In this document: positions 16,095 through 24,170 of the stretch, piece by piece
Numbering within the stretch: the first letter of the stretch is position 1
How the letters are laid out: each line of letters begins with the position of its first letter
Virus record (IMG/VR): IMGVR_UViG_3300037297_000082
Span: 1-42,218 of that record
DNA length: 42,218 nucleotides
Reading direction: 5' to 3' (one strand)
Origin: a virus
The notes under the pieces: generated by a model
What the model was told of the DNA's origin: nothing
The model's database searches: none
The model's input: only the letters and a program-made list of their open reading frames with translations
Translations under genes and position numbers: made by a program

Positions 16095-17399
16095 GTGGCC
16101 CGCTTCTCCTCTGCTCAGTATGCCGAGCTGGCGGTTCCCGGTGCCAAGTATCATGTCCTGATTGAGATCGATCTGCCAGACGATACGACTGCTAGGCTTG
16201 CGCCGACTACTCTAGGGCGCGGCGGGACCGGAACGTATTACGAGCGCATCGAATCCCTCAGCTCTTTCGCCCGCAGGATTGACTTTCGGCGATGCGCTCT
16301 CCAGAGTCCGACCGTGACCTGCAAGGTTCGCAACGCCGACCTGTGGTGGAGCATCAAGGAGGCGACGTTCGGGCCGGCGCTCTACAACTCCGCGGTGCGG
16401 ATTCTGTGCGCATCCCCGGGGACATCAAGTTCCGATTGGCTGACGCACTACACCGGCCGGCTGGTGGGATGGGACTCGCTCGATACGGCAACTCTGAAGT
16501 TTCGTCCCCCGGATGCCAAACTGCGTGCGAAGATCCAACTGAAGCGCGTGGGAGACAACTTTCCGGATGCCCCTGAAGCGAACCTCCAGACCGAGGTGCC
16601 GCTGTGCTATGGCCGCATCAGCGATCGCGGCGCGGCGACGATGGAAGGGATGGTGACGGGGATCCAGGTCGATAGCGCCGGGGACAACTTCTTGCTGTGC
16701 TACGGCTGGTTGACGAACGTTCTGGATGTCTTTGTGAACGGCACGCGGCTCACGTCCGGGTGGACCGCTACGTACGGTTTCGCGGGCGGGCACCGTTACA
16801 CGTGGATTGAGTTCGCAGTGGCGCGCCCCGGCGCGGCGATCACCGCGAACGTTGAGGGTTACGAATCGGTGGGCGATCGTAGCGGGACGTTCATCGCGCA
16901 TACGCTGGACCAGGTTCGTCACGTCATGACGAATTGGGTTTTCGCCGAGTCGGCCGGCGGGCTGTGGGTCGACGATTCTTCTCTCCCGATCGACGGCGCG
17001 TCATGTGATGCGGCAATCGCCTCACTCGCGGGGCGCGCTGGGGGTGGGGACTACGCCGGGACGCAATACATCACGACAGGCCAGCGTGGGCAGGATCTCC
17101 TCGACCGGGCGTGCTTGTCCGTGTTGGTTCCGTCGGCCTGGACATCGGCTGGACAAGTCGGGTTCGTATATGACGATCTGCACACGGCGGACTACCCGAC
17201 GTCCCTTGTTTTGAAGCATTACGATCTGCGCGAGAACGTTCAGCCGATTGTCGACGGCGCAGACGTTACTTCGTTTGTGCGTGCGGGCTGGGCGCCGGAG
17301 GCGACGGCGCAGGGTTCGGCGGAGTGTCAGAACCTAATCTATTCGGGCGGGGCATCCGAAGAGATCGATCTGCTTTGGGCGGGGGCGTCGGCGCGATGA
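16095..17399 (+). CDS. Distal tail / baseplate hub-like protein
   Basis: 434 residues starting with GTG directly after the tape-measure stop. Beta-rich, with PTVTCKVRNADLWWSIKEA, THYTGRLVGWDSL and VPLCYGRISDRGA, typical of tail-tip proteins that follow the tape measure. Function by position; no named family is certain. Confidence 0.7.
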   Translation: MARFSSAQYAELAVPGAKYHVLIEIDLPDDTTARLAPTTLGRGGTGTYYERIESLSSFARRIDFRRCALQSPTVTCKVRNADLWWSIKEATFGPALYNSAVRILCASPGTSSSDWLTHYTGRLVGWDSLDTATLKFRPPDAKLRAKIQLKRVGDNFPDAPEANLQTEVPLCYGRISDRGAATMEGMVTGIQVDSAGDNFLLCYGWLTNVLDVFVNGTRLTSGWTATYGFAGGHRYTWIEFAVARPGAAITANVEGYESVGDRSGTFIAHTLDQVRHVMTNWVFAESAGGLWVDDSSLPIDGASCDAAIASLAGRAGGGDYAGTQYITTGQRGQDLLDRACLSVLVPSAWTSAGQVGFVYDDLHTADYPTSLVLKHYDLRENVQPIVDGADVTSFVRAGWAPEATAQGSAECQNLIYSGGASEEIDLLWAGASAR

Positions 17400-18193
17400 A
17401 TCCACTCTACACCGGCAACATGACGTACTGGGGACTCCCGAGCGCCCTTGTTGCCGAGCACGGTCAGGCTATAGTCGCTGGCCCTCCGGGGCTCTACCTT
17501 GCGGATCTGACCGATGGTGGCGCTAACGACTTCGAGCAGACGACCTCGGCCGACGCGCCGCAGATGTACCACAACGCGCAGAATCGCCGCCCCGCCCTCT
17601 CGTTCGATGGGAGTCGTCAGTACATGACCGGGGCGGGCTTTGGAACGCTCTTCGGCGCGAGCGCGAAGACTCTGGCAATCGCCTTCAATGTCCTGAGCGT
17701 GGGGGCCAATGGTGCAATCATCGGAGATGCGGGGAGCAAGTTCGGTGTCTACGTGCAGGCGGGTCCGAGCTTGGTCATCTATCATAACGATGGTGCCGCT
17801 GACACGATCACGTTCACGAGCGCAGATGGCTTCGGCCTAGAGGCGTGGCATGTCCTCGTCGTGACCCACAATGGCGTGACGCTCTGGGCGATGTTGGATA
17901 CGTACGAAAGCCTAAAGCTAACGGCCAGTGGTGCTACGTCCGGCGGCGGGACGATGCGCCTCGGAGTGTCCGGCGCTGGCGACTTCCAGGAGTGCTTGAT
18001 TGGCGAGCTTCAGGCGTTCAACGCGCCCTTCAATCCGAATGGCGCGGATAATTCCGCGCTTCATCAGATCCTTAGCTACTTTCAGTCCGAATGGCTTGAT
18101 CGAGGCGATCCGCTTGCAATGGCTCAGGATGTGATGGCGCGGCGCATGGTCAACGGGATGCGCCCGCTATCAGAGTTGGAGATCCTGGCGTGA
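17396..18193 (+). CDS. Tail protein with concanavalin/LamG-like domain
   Basis: 265 residues, ATGA overlap upstream. The centre (about 70-215) shows a LamG-type jelly roll: RPALSFDGSRQYM, TLAIAFNVLS, AIIGDAG, WHVLVVTHNG, GTMRLGVSG and CLIGELQAFN. The C-terminus (ILSYFQSEW, MRPLSELEIL) is helical. It probably helps adhesion or forms part of a tail fibre. Confidence 0.75.
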   Translation: MNPLYTGNMTYWGLPSALVAEHGQAIVAGPPGLYLADLTDGGANDFEQTTSADAPQMYHNAQNRRPALSFDGSRQYMTGAGFGTLFGASAKTLAIAFNVLSVGANGAIIGDAGSKFGVYVQAGPSLVIYHNDGAADTITFTSADGFGLEAWHVLVVTHNGVTLWAMLDTYESLKLTASGATSGGGTMRLGVSGAGDFQECLIGELQAFNAPFNPNGADNSALHQILSYFQSEWLDRGDPLAMAQDVMARRMVNGMRPLSELEILA

Positions 18194-19782
18194 GCTTCAA
18201 GGGCCTACATCTCGAGCCTGGCGACGATGTAGCAATCTGCGATCGTCGCGTGCCTATGCCGGAGGGATTGACGACAGGCGACGATGTTGCGGAGGTTTGG
18301 CGTCGCGACTGGATCCGTGTTCGGAGCGTCGAATACGACCTGATGGGGGCCAAGGCGAAACTGCGGGGCCCTCGTGGTCGTGGGCGTGAATACAGTCTGA
18401 TCTGGACCGCGCGGCCTTATTCTTCTGCGGATCCAGACACGCGGCAGGGAGACCTTCTCCTCACTCCGTCCGGCCCGCTCTTTGGGTTCGGCCGCGTCTC
18501 GCGTGCTCTCGGCCGACGATCGGTCGATGATGCCTACGACTGGCGCGCGCGCCACGAGCCAGCACTGGATGTGGACGGCATGCTGGTTGAAACGGGCGCT
18601 CCTGGGCAATGGGCAAACGCTTTTCTGCGTTCAACGTTCGATGCCGGCTTGATCGGTTGGACATCAACCGCGCCGGGCGCCGCAACGATTGCTGCTGAGT
18701 CGATCGTCACTCACCGCTACTTCTCAAGCGACGTCACCGGCTATCACATCCTTATGACTCAGGCCGACCCGGCCGTCGCGGACGTCTATCTGTCGCAGAA
18801 CTTCGCGGCGATCGCGGCCTGGGTCGGAGTCGATATTGGTCCGCGCGTCTTCGGCGTGGCGGCTCGCTGCGAGACAGGGACCGAGGAGTTGTCACTCGTG
18901 GTGCGCCGATCGAGCGACAATTTCTACTATGACTGGGTCGCCGGCAACTGGCAGGCGGCACTTGATGCAGACTGCTATTGGTCCTTCACGCCATCCACGG
19001 GCGCGCCAAGTTATCACTGGACCACGGTTGACCTGGGGACGGTCGCGGCCGGCGAGACCTATACTCCGAGAATCGTGCAGAGGGCCGGGATCGCCGGTGG
19101 GGCACAGCACCAGGTCTTCTACGCCCAATTTGGCGGGGCCTACCAGATGTCGCCCGTCTATAACGGGGCTGCGTACGGCGAGGGTCGGCGCTGGGATAAT
19201 CTGTGGATTCCCAACTACGTTGGAGCGCGATGCTTCCCGGCCGACCATCACACGTTGTCGATCTGGGTTAAGCCGTGGTGGAATCTGGATGACGACCTAG
19301 AGAGTCCGGGGATGGTGGCGCTGGGTCTCCAGCAGCATTTCGGCTTGTTCTGTTGTTGGCATGACTCGGACAACTACGTCGAATGCCACGTTGATCAGCC
19401 CGACGCGGAGCTGAAGTTCTTGTGGCGCGCGGGTGGAACAGACTACCCGATCACGGTCGCGCTGACGACCTTCGGTCGTGACCAATGGCAAAACGTGACC
19501 GTCCGCAAGACCGGCACGGCGGGTGAGCACGGACAGACAGCTCACACAGTGGATCTCTTTCTGGGTGGCGTTCTGGTCGGAAGCGTCGAGGCAGACGCCC
19601 TGGTAGAGGATGACCACTCCATCTTCATTCCTGGCGCCGGGCATGACTACGCGTTCGGCGCTGCGCCCTCTGTTTCTGGTTTTCCACTACCGCTGAATGG
19701 CTGGTTCTCGGATCTCATGATCGCCAACGATTGCAAGACGGACGAGGAGATCGCCATGATGGTGGCGACCACGAACCGATGA
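18190..19782 (+). CDS. Large tail-fibre-like protein with lectin-type C-terminus
   Basis: 530 residues starting at a GTGA overlap. The N-terminal 100 residues look like a tail-attachment region. A carbohydrate-binding-like middle follows, and the C-terminal 200 residues (HTLSIWVKPWW, LGLQQHFGLFCCWHD, WQNVTVRK, VDLFLGGVLVGSV, LNGWFSDLMIAND) have the concanavalin/LamG pattern. Probably involved in host binding. Confidence 0.7.
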   Translation: MSFKGLHLEPGDDVAICDRRVPMPEGLTTGDDVAEVWRRDWIRVRSVEYDLMGAKAKLRGPRGRGREYSLIWTARPYSSADPDTRQGDLLLTPSGPLFGFGRVSRALGRRSVDDAYDWRARHEPALDVDGMLVETGAPGQWANAFLRSTFDAGLIGWTSTAPGAATIAAESIVTHRYFSSDVTGYHILMTQADPAVADVYLSQNFAAIAAWVGVDIGPRVFGVAARCETGTEELSLVVRRSSDNFYYDWVAGNWQAALDADCYWSFTPSTGAPSYHWTTVDLGTVAAGETYTPRIVQRAGIAGGAQHQVFYAQFGGAYQMSPVYNGAAYGEGRRWDNLWIPNYVGARCFPADHHTLSIWVKPWWNLDDDLESPGMVALGLQQHFGLFCCWHDSDNYVECHVDQPDAELKFLWRAGGTDYPITVALTTFGRDQWQNVTVRKTGTAGEHGQTAHTVDLFLGGVLVGSVEADALVEDDHSIFIPGAGHDYAFGAAPSVSGFPLPLNGWFSDLMIANDCKTDEEIAMMVATTNR

Positions 19783-20006
19783 AAAGAAGCGACGCCGCCG
19801 AGGCGCGTATCCTGATGGTGAAGCGTGCCCGGCAACGCGAAAAGCTCGCCAGTGAGACCGATGGGAAGATCCTTCAGAGCGAGGCGAAGACTGGGGATCG
19901 TCTGGAGTGGCTCAAGCAGCAGGTCGCCAAGCTCGATTCGCGTGTGACGGCGCTCGAAAAGAAGCCGAAAAAGCCGGTGGTGGCCGAGGGGGGCGGAGAT
20001 GGCTGA
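19779..20006 (+). CDS. Small charged coiled-coil protein
   Basis: 75 residues, ATGA overlap. Strongly helical with heptads (GDRLEWLKQQVAKLDSRVTALEKK) and a Lys/Pro-rich end. It overlaps the next gene by 8 nt. A trimerisation or assembly chaperone role for fibres is possible. Confidence 0.65.
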   Translation: MKRSDAAEARILMVKRARQREKLASETDGKILQSEAKTGDRLEWLKQQVAKLDSRVTALEKKPKKPVVAEGGGDG

Positions 20007-21264
20007 TTGCCTGTTGCTTGGCGGCGAGTATGAGAACAACGCTCGCTACGGCACGCTGACGGCCAGCTCGACCGATAGCGACTTCCCACTCGCGAACCTG
20101 GTTGACCGGATCTCCGGCTCGCAGCATCGGTTCAGCGCCGCTGGCGCCGACGACTACCACAGCCTCGACCAGAACCAGTCGCTCAATGGGGGATTCGAAG
20201 AGACAACGTTCGACGAGGATTGGGATGACGCCGACGTCGGGGCCTCGAACACGTGCGTAGAGGAGGCCGTCATCGTCAACGGTGGCTCCAAGTCTTGCGA
20301 GATGCAGCTCGCTACGGCCGGAGCGGGCAACAAGGCAGCGCGGACCCAGGATAGGATCGTCCCGGCCGGACAGTACCGCAACGTGACGGTGGCCCTCTAC
20401 GGAGACGCCACCATCTATGGCAAGGCGCGCATCACGGTCGTGGAGCTGGGCTGGACGCTCAAGAGCGACGGGACCTGGGACGAAACGGGGGCCGAGTTCT
20501 TCCACACGCAGCAGGCCGCCGCGTGGTCCTCGCCGGCCTCTCCGATTGAGTACCGGGTACCCACGGTTTCCGATGGACGGCGCATCAATTACACCCTGAG
20601 ATACGAGGTCCTCACCGAGGATCCGAGCAGCACGGGCACCGCTTACGCTGATGACTTCTATGATTGGCCAAGCTGGGACTTCGTGGCCCTGATTGGGACA
20701 CGTAACATCGGCGGGATGATCACGCTTCAGCTGCGCGAGAGCACAGATAACTTCAGCGGGAGCGACGTCCTGGTAGCGAGCCCGACGATCTACGCCCCTA
20801 CTTGCTACCACCACGAATCGTCGCGCGTGACGTCGCGCTACATGCGAGTGAAGTACGTCGGGACGAACTACGAGCCGATACGGATCGGCGAGCTGATCGT
20901 CGGTCAGGCTCTCGCCCTATCCAAGAAGTTCCGGCAGCCCCTCGACGTGACGCACGACTGGCTTCAGGTGGAAGCCGACGGTCCGTGGCGCGCGGTCTTG
21001 GCAGATGAGCCGACACGGACTTTCGAGGCCGATATCTCGTGGATGACAACAGCGCAGTGGGAGCAGTGGCGCGATGAGGTGTTGCTGGTGACGCAGCATG
21101 GCCGATGGCCGGTCTTGCTGGTGGTCCTCGATGATGAGGGCGACGGTGCGTGTTACGGGATGCTTGATGCCGCAAGTCTCAAGACGACGCGTTTCAATCA
21201 GACACAACGTCGCGGGAGTGTGCGTGTGCGGGAGCTCCCGTTCGCGAGCTGGCTAGCCGACTAG
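19999..21264 (+). CDS. Tail / fibre-associated structural protein
   Basis: 421 residues. The N-terminus (LTASSTDSDFPLANLVDR) is typical of a phage discoidin-like domain found in tail proteins. The middle is galactose-binding-like beta sandwich (GQYRNVTVALYGDATIY, RINYTLRYEVL), and the C-terminus (ISWMTTAQWEQWRDEVLL, GSVRVRELPF) resembles the last part of distal tail proteins. It ends in a CTAG shared with the convergent gene. Confidence 0.7.
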   Translation: MADCLLLGGEYENNARYGTLTASSTDSDFPLANLVDRISGSQHRFSAAGADDYHSLDQNQSLNGGFEETTFDEDWDDADVGASNTCVEEAVIVNGGSKSCEMQLATAGAGNKAARTQDRIVPAGQYRNVTVALYGDATIYGKARITVVELGWTLKSDGTWDETGAEFFHTQQAAAWSSPASPIEYRVPTVSDGRRINYTLRYEVLTEDPSSTGTAYADDFYDWPSWDFVALIGTRNIGGMITLQLRESTDNFSGSDVLVASPTIYAPTCYHHESSRVTSRYMRVKYVGTNYEPIRIGELIVGQALALSKKFRQPLDVTHDWLQVEADGPWRAVLADEPTRTFEADISWMTTAQWEQWRDEVLLVTQHGRWPVLLVVLDDEGDGACYGMLDAASLKTTRFNQTQRRGSVRVRELPFASWLAD

Positions 21265-21713
21265 CGACTAGCCTGGTAGATGTTGTTGATGACCATCACG
21301 CTGATCCCGGCCAGGATCCCGCGCACGATGAACCGCCCGCTCTTGCCCTTCCCATGATGCGCCAGCAGGTGCCCCGTGCCGAGGATGGCGGCGCTTCCCA
21401 GGGCGCGGGAGACTATCACCTCGGTGCAGGAGGGGCGGGGGCCGGTGGCCAGGTGCCACAGGCCGGCCTCGCGTCCATCCGGGTTGCGCAGGACCACACA
21501 GGTCGTGGCGGCGTCTGCGGATAGGATCACGAGGGTGGCGATGGTGTCTCCCTTGCCGGGCCCGCGGTGATCAGAGGCCACGTGGTAGACCTCCTCTGGG
21601 GGCCCGACGCGCTCGACGGCGCGCTCGATCGCTTCGTCTAGCGTGACCGTGTGCACGGGCTGGGCCGCTACCGGCCCCCCGGCGAGCATCCCGACGACTA
21701 GCAGTGGCAGCAT
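21261..21713 (-). CDS. Secreted or periplasmic small protein, only minus-strand gene
   Basis: 150 residues. A very strong AAGGAGGAGGAG ribosome site precedes MLPLLVVGMLAGGPVAAQP, a good signal peptide with cleavage near VAA-Q. The mature part begins HTVTLDEAIERAVERVG, contains two Cys, and has a hydrophobic stretch near the C-terminus (FIVRGILAGISVMVI) that could be membrane-inserted. It is transcribed against all other genes and fits a moron-type cargo gene. Function unknown. A start further upstream (21875) would add an unlikely Arg-rich segment. Confidence 0.75.
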   Translation of the reverse strand: MLPLLVVGMLAGGPVAAQPVHTVTLDEAIERAVERVGPPEEVYHVASDHRGPGKGDTIATLVILSADAATTCVVLRNPDGREAGLWHLATGPRPSCTEVIVSRALGSAAILGTGHLLAHHGKGKSGRFIVRGILAGISVMVINNIYQASR

Positions 21714-22166
21714 GATCTCCTCCTCCTTGTGGGTGGCGAAGGGGCCAGCGGGCACCCGGCCCGACCGGTCGAGGGATGCAGCGTCAGTCGGCCGCGACTC
21801 CCCGATGCTGCCCAGGTCGCGCGCCCGCCCGCCTCGCCCTGCCTGTGTCTTCCGGTTTGTATCGCTGGTCCCCATCGCACCTATCTATTATGCAGGCTGC
21901 GTGCCAGGAGTGGGTGCCAGTAAGTGCTTGATAGCGCTAGGTCGGTGCACGGGCCGCCCGCTCGGGAATGGAGTCTGGCCTCCAGCGAATAGAGCGACAG
22001 CTCCAATTCTTGCCCTTTAGAATCAACAACTTACGGCCATCTGCCCTTTTCTGGAGCTATAGCGCTATTTCTGCAAGTGTTACTTGAGCTGGCAGTCCGT
22101 AAGTGCACATCTGGGCGCCCCCATCGCGTGACGTGCCCTGGCATGCGCCATGCATAGTAGAGGGAC
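21714..22166. other. 450 bp non-coding divergent regulatory stretch
   Basis: No convincing gene on either strand; the open frames here have poor composition and no ribosome site. It lies between the minus-strand secreted gene and the next + strand operon, so it should carry promoters for both. Visible elements: an ATTATG at 21887-21892 (CATAAT read on the minus strand), the palindrome ATAGCGCTAT at 22059-22068 with its core TAGCGCTA also at 21932-21939, and GTAAGTGC at 21920-21927 and 22099-22106, with the inverted ACTTACGG at 22029-22036. Confidence 0.6.
21887..21892 (-). promoter_or_regulatory. Candidate -10 box for the minus-strand secreted gene
   Basis: Read on the minus strand the hexamer is CATAAT, five of six to TATAAT, about 175 nt upstream of the start codon. 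No good -35 was found at 16-18 nt, so this is weak. Confidence 0.25.
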
Positions 22167-22427
22167 ATGAAGAGGATGGCACAGGACGACGAGGCCAAGC
22201 GGCTGGCGGCGGCGCTGGCGGGCTGGGGCGCGGACCTGGCCCCTGAGACCTGCACCCGCTGCGGCGCCGAGGGCCACAGCCATACGCACTGCTCGGATGG
22301 GCGGGTCCTGTGCCCCGCCTGCCGGCCCTCGACAGCGCAGTATGCGGCCGAGCAGTGCGCAGAGGTAGACGCTGGGGACCGCCGTGAGGCGGCGGAAGAC
22401 GCGGGCGAGGAGCCCGAGGAGGAGTGA
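22167..22427 (+). CDS. Small Cys/His-rich protein
   Basis: 86 residues; GAGGGA before the ATG. CTRC and CPAC flank a His-rich loop (GHSHTHC), so it probably binds zinc. The C-terminus is acidic and ends EEPEEE. Function unknown. Confidence 0.6.
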   Translation: MKRMAQDDEAKRLAAALAGWGADLAPETCTRCGAEGHSHTHCSDGRVLCPACRPSTAQYAAEQCAEVDAGDRREAAEDAGEEPEEE

Positions 22428-22428
22428 C

Positions 22429-22599
22429 ATGCACGCGGTGGTGGATGGTACGGGACGAGTGGTAGAGCTGATTGAGCGGCCAGAGGAAGCACCCGGATGT
22501 GGCTGGAGCCGCGAGCTGGTAGAGCTGATTGAGCCGGTCGCCGTAGGAGACGTGATCGCCTACGGCGCCGATGGCGTGCAGATCCCGCACGCCGAGTAG
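22429..22599 (+). CDS. 56-residue small protein with internal duplication
   Basis: Preceded by GGAGGAG just upstream. VVELIE and LVELIE, 19 residues apart, are encoded by an identical 18 nt stretch (22460-22477 and 22517-22534), so part of it arose by duplication. No family recognised. Confidence 0.6.
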   Translation: MHAVVDGTGRVVELIERPEEAPGCGWSRELVELIEPVAVGDVIAYGADGVQIPHAE

Positions 22600-22605
22600 C
22601 TGACC

Positions 22606-22660
22606 CGGCCCCTAGCCCACGGACGCCGTGGGCCTGGGAGCGGGCCAGATCCCGCCGGGG
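22606..22660 (+). repeat. Duplicated hairpin element, copy 1
   Basis: The block has CGGCCCCTAGCC, then a perfect 8 bp hairpin (22615-22622 with 22626-22633, loop ACG), then GGGCCTGGGAGCGGGCCAGA (22630-22649). It lies just upstream of the ribosome site of the 22669 gene. The flanking boxes recur at 22878-22915 while the hairpin sequence differs. Confidence 0.7.
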
Positions 22661-22668
22661 AGGAAACC

Positions 22669-22872
22669 GTGAGAACCGCGAGCGTCAAGGGGAAGAGGGT
22701 CAGGGCGCTGATTCAGCACAGGGATTCTGACGCTCACGTCCGGCCGTGCGTCGAGCTGGACGCGATCGTGTTCGAGGATGGTTCGGAGATTCGGTTCTGC
22801 GTCCACGAGGGAGACGTGGAGTACCACGTGCAGGGCATCTACGTGCCGGCGCCTTGGCGCTCTTGTGAGTGA
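22669..22872 (+). CDS. Small beta-rich protein
   Basis: 67 residues starting with GTG after GGGGAGGA. HVRPCVELDAIVFEDGSEIRF is followed by VEYHVQGIYVP. Looks like a compact beta protein; function unknown. Confidence 0.6.
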   Translation: MRTASVKGKRVRALIQHRDSDAHVRPCVELDAIVFEDGSEIRFCVHEGDVEYHVQGIYVPAPWRSCE

Positions 22873-22877
22873 TCCAG

Positions 22878-22930
22878 CGCGGCCCCTAGCCTGGGGGGCC
22901 TGGGAGCGGGCCAGACCCGCGAGGAGGAGG
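22878..22930 (+). repeat. Duplicated hairpin element, copy 2
   Basis: Same boxes as copy 1: GCGGCCCCTAGCC at 22879-22891 and GGGCCTGGGAGCGGGCCAGA at 22896-22915. Here GGCCCC (22881-22886) can pair with GGGGCC (22895-22900). It lies directly before the ribosome site of the 22936 gene. Confidence 0.7.
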
Positions 22931-22935
22931 ACGAG

Positions 22936-23157
22936 ATGGACGCCGAGACCCTAGACCTGCTGCGCGTGATGCACACGGTCGAGCACCGGTGCTCCTGGTG
23001 CGGCGCCTCGCTAGGGGCTGAGGTCTGGAGCTGGGATGCCGCCACCTACGACAAGGAGATCGCCGAGCGCCGGGCCGAGGGGCGCCCCGAGCGGATCGTG
23101 ACGCACGGGCTGTGCGCGGCCTGCGCGCGGGCGGAGGCTCGGCGGGGGAGGTCGTGA
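22936..23157 (+). CDS. Small zinc-binding-type protein
   Basis: 73 residues with GAGGAGGAGGA upstream. HRCSWCGASL and a C-terminal LCAACARAEARR give a CxxC...CxxC pair about 40 residues apart. Function unknown. Confidence 0.65.
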   Translation: MDAETLDLLRVMHTVEHRCSWCGASLGAEVWSWDAATYDKEIAERRAEGRPERIVTHGLCAACARAEARRGRS

Positions 23158-23286
23158 TGCGATGCGCGGGTCGTCAATGGGGACTTGCGCAATTTCTCAA
23201 ACTGATTGATATGCTTGACAAAGCAGGCACGATGCCCGATGCGATTCTCTCTTGACAGGCCATCGTCCGAGGCATATATTCCGCGC
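23158..23286 (+). promoter_or_regulatory. AT-richer control region of the repressor gene
   Basis: A rare AT-rich island. It holds small dyads that could be operators: TCAA-N5-TTGA at 23197-23209, GCTTGACAAAGC at 23213-23224, GGCACGATGCC at 23226-23236, and TTGCGCAA at 23185-23192. CTTGACA occurs twice, at 23214-23220 and 23251-23257. Only the second is followed by a good -10. Confidence 0.55.
23252..23280 (+). promoter_or_regulatory. Strong sigma70-type promoter of the repressor gene
   Basis: TTGACA at 23252-23257, 17 bp spacer, TATATT at 23275-23280. The expected start of transcription (about 23286-23288) coincides with the ATG at 23287, so the message is predicted to be leaderless. Confidence 0.8.
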
Positions 23287-23559
23287 ATGGGACACGAGCA
23301 CGGAGGACGAGGATACCTGAGGGACCTGAGGATCTTGAGAGGGCTGACGCGCGAGGAGCTGGCCGTCATGGCAACGGAGGTCTCTGAGGGACGGGTGCGG
23401 CTTTCATATCACACAGTCGCTCGGCTGGAGGCCCGGCCTGACGTGGCCAACCCAACCTGGAACACGCTCGAGGCTCTCGCCGCGGCCCTGGGGGTTCCGG
23501 TGTCGGCGATCTGGCCTCCTGAGCCATCTGGGGGCGCCGATAGCCCGGAGGCGGCCTAA
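23287..23559 (+). CDS. XRE/Cro-type transcriptional regulator
   Basis: 90 residues with one XRE helix-turn-helix: LRDLRILRGLTREELAVMA, a recognition-helix region LSYHTVARLEARP, and TLEALAAALGVPVSAIW. It has no C-terminal cleavage domain, so it is Cro-like or a minimal repressor. No Shine-Dalgarno is visible, but the promoter places transcription at or within a base or two of the ATG, as with lambda cI from PRM. An upstream in-frame ATG at 23206 lies in front of the promoter and is unlikely. Confidence 0.85.
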   Translation: MGHEHGGRGYLRDLRILRGLTREELAVMATEVSEGRVRLSYHTVARLEARPDVANPTWNTLEALAAALGVPVSAIWPPEPSGGADSPEAA

Positions 23560-23768
23560 TGGACGCCCTGCTGGCGCTCGCCGTCGGACTCTGGGCCGGC
23601 GCGGTCCTGGTGCTGCTGTGGCGGATCGAGGGCCACCTGCACAGGCTGGCTGCGCGGCCAGACATCCGGATCGAGGCGGCGGGCCGAGAGACGACGAACG
23701 CCCTCCTGGCTGCGATCAGCAGTGCTGTGAGGCCGCCCATGCCGCCCGACGCCCCACCGGAGGCCTGA
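23559..23768 (+). CDS. Small single-pass membrane protein
   Basis: 69 residues; the start overlaps the regulator stop by one base (TAATG). Residues 3-21 (ALLALAVGLWAGAVLVLLW) form a membrane segment, followed by a basic HRLAARP and a Pro-rich tail. Function unknown. Confidence 0.65.
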   Translation: MDALLALAVGLWAGAVLVLLWRIEGHLHRLAARPDIRIEAAGRETTNALLAAISSAVRPPMPPDAPPEA

Positions 23769-23771
23769 GCG

Positions 23772-24167
23772 ATGACGCTGACTGAGCGGTACGAGCGGCT
23801 GGTGAAGCTGGTGGAAGATGAAAAGCGGATCTGCGAGGGGGCGACGCCTGGGCCGTGGGAGGCTGACTCGGCGGAGCCGTGGGACATCGTTGTCTGGGGC
23901 CCTGGGGAGAAGGGACCACTGGTTTTCAACGTCGGCGCAAACCCAGCGCCCGTCAGAATCGGAGAACCGGCCTGCGAGAACGAACTGGCCGACGCTCACT
24001 TCATCGCCGTCGCCCGCACGCTCACGCCGCAGCTCCTCGCCCTCGCGGAGAGCAGGCTGGCGGAGGCGAAAGACGAAATTCGGCACATCGGGCTAGAGTG
24101 GGAGGGGGCGGCGGGGCACGCCCACGCCATCCTCACCGAGCTTGAGCGCTGCCTGCTGCCGGCCTGA
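23772..24167 (+). CDS. Conserved phage early protein (ATPGPWE type)
   Basis: 131 residues. It contains ATPGPWEAD and ADAHFIAVARTLTPQLLAL, a pattern recurring in many phage and prophage early proteins of unknown function. Its N-terminus (MTLTERYERL) and its segment LLALAESRLA are shared with the 35080 gene at both protein and DNA level. Confidence 0.7.
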   Translation: MTLTERYERLVKLVEDEKRICEGATPGPWEADSAEPWDIVVWGPGEKGPLVFNVGANPAPVRIGEPACENELADAHFIAVARTLTPQLLALAESRLAEAKDEIRHIGLEWEGAAGHAHAILTELERCLLPA

Positions 24168-24170
24168 ACG

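Noticed and set aside
23215-23243. A second promoter using the first CTTGACA in the repressor control region
   Set aside because: The hexamer 17 nt downstream is GATGCG, not an acceptable -10.
23206-23286. Longer N-terminus for the XRE regulator from the ATG at 23206
   Set aside because: It would start before the strong promoter, and the extra 27 residues look non-coding.
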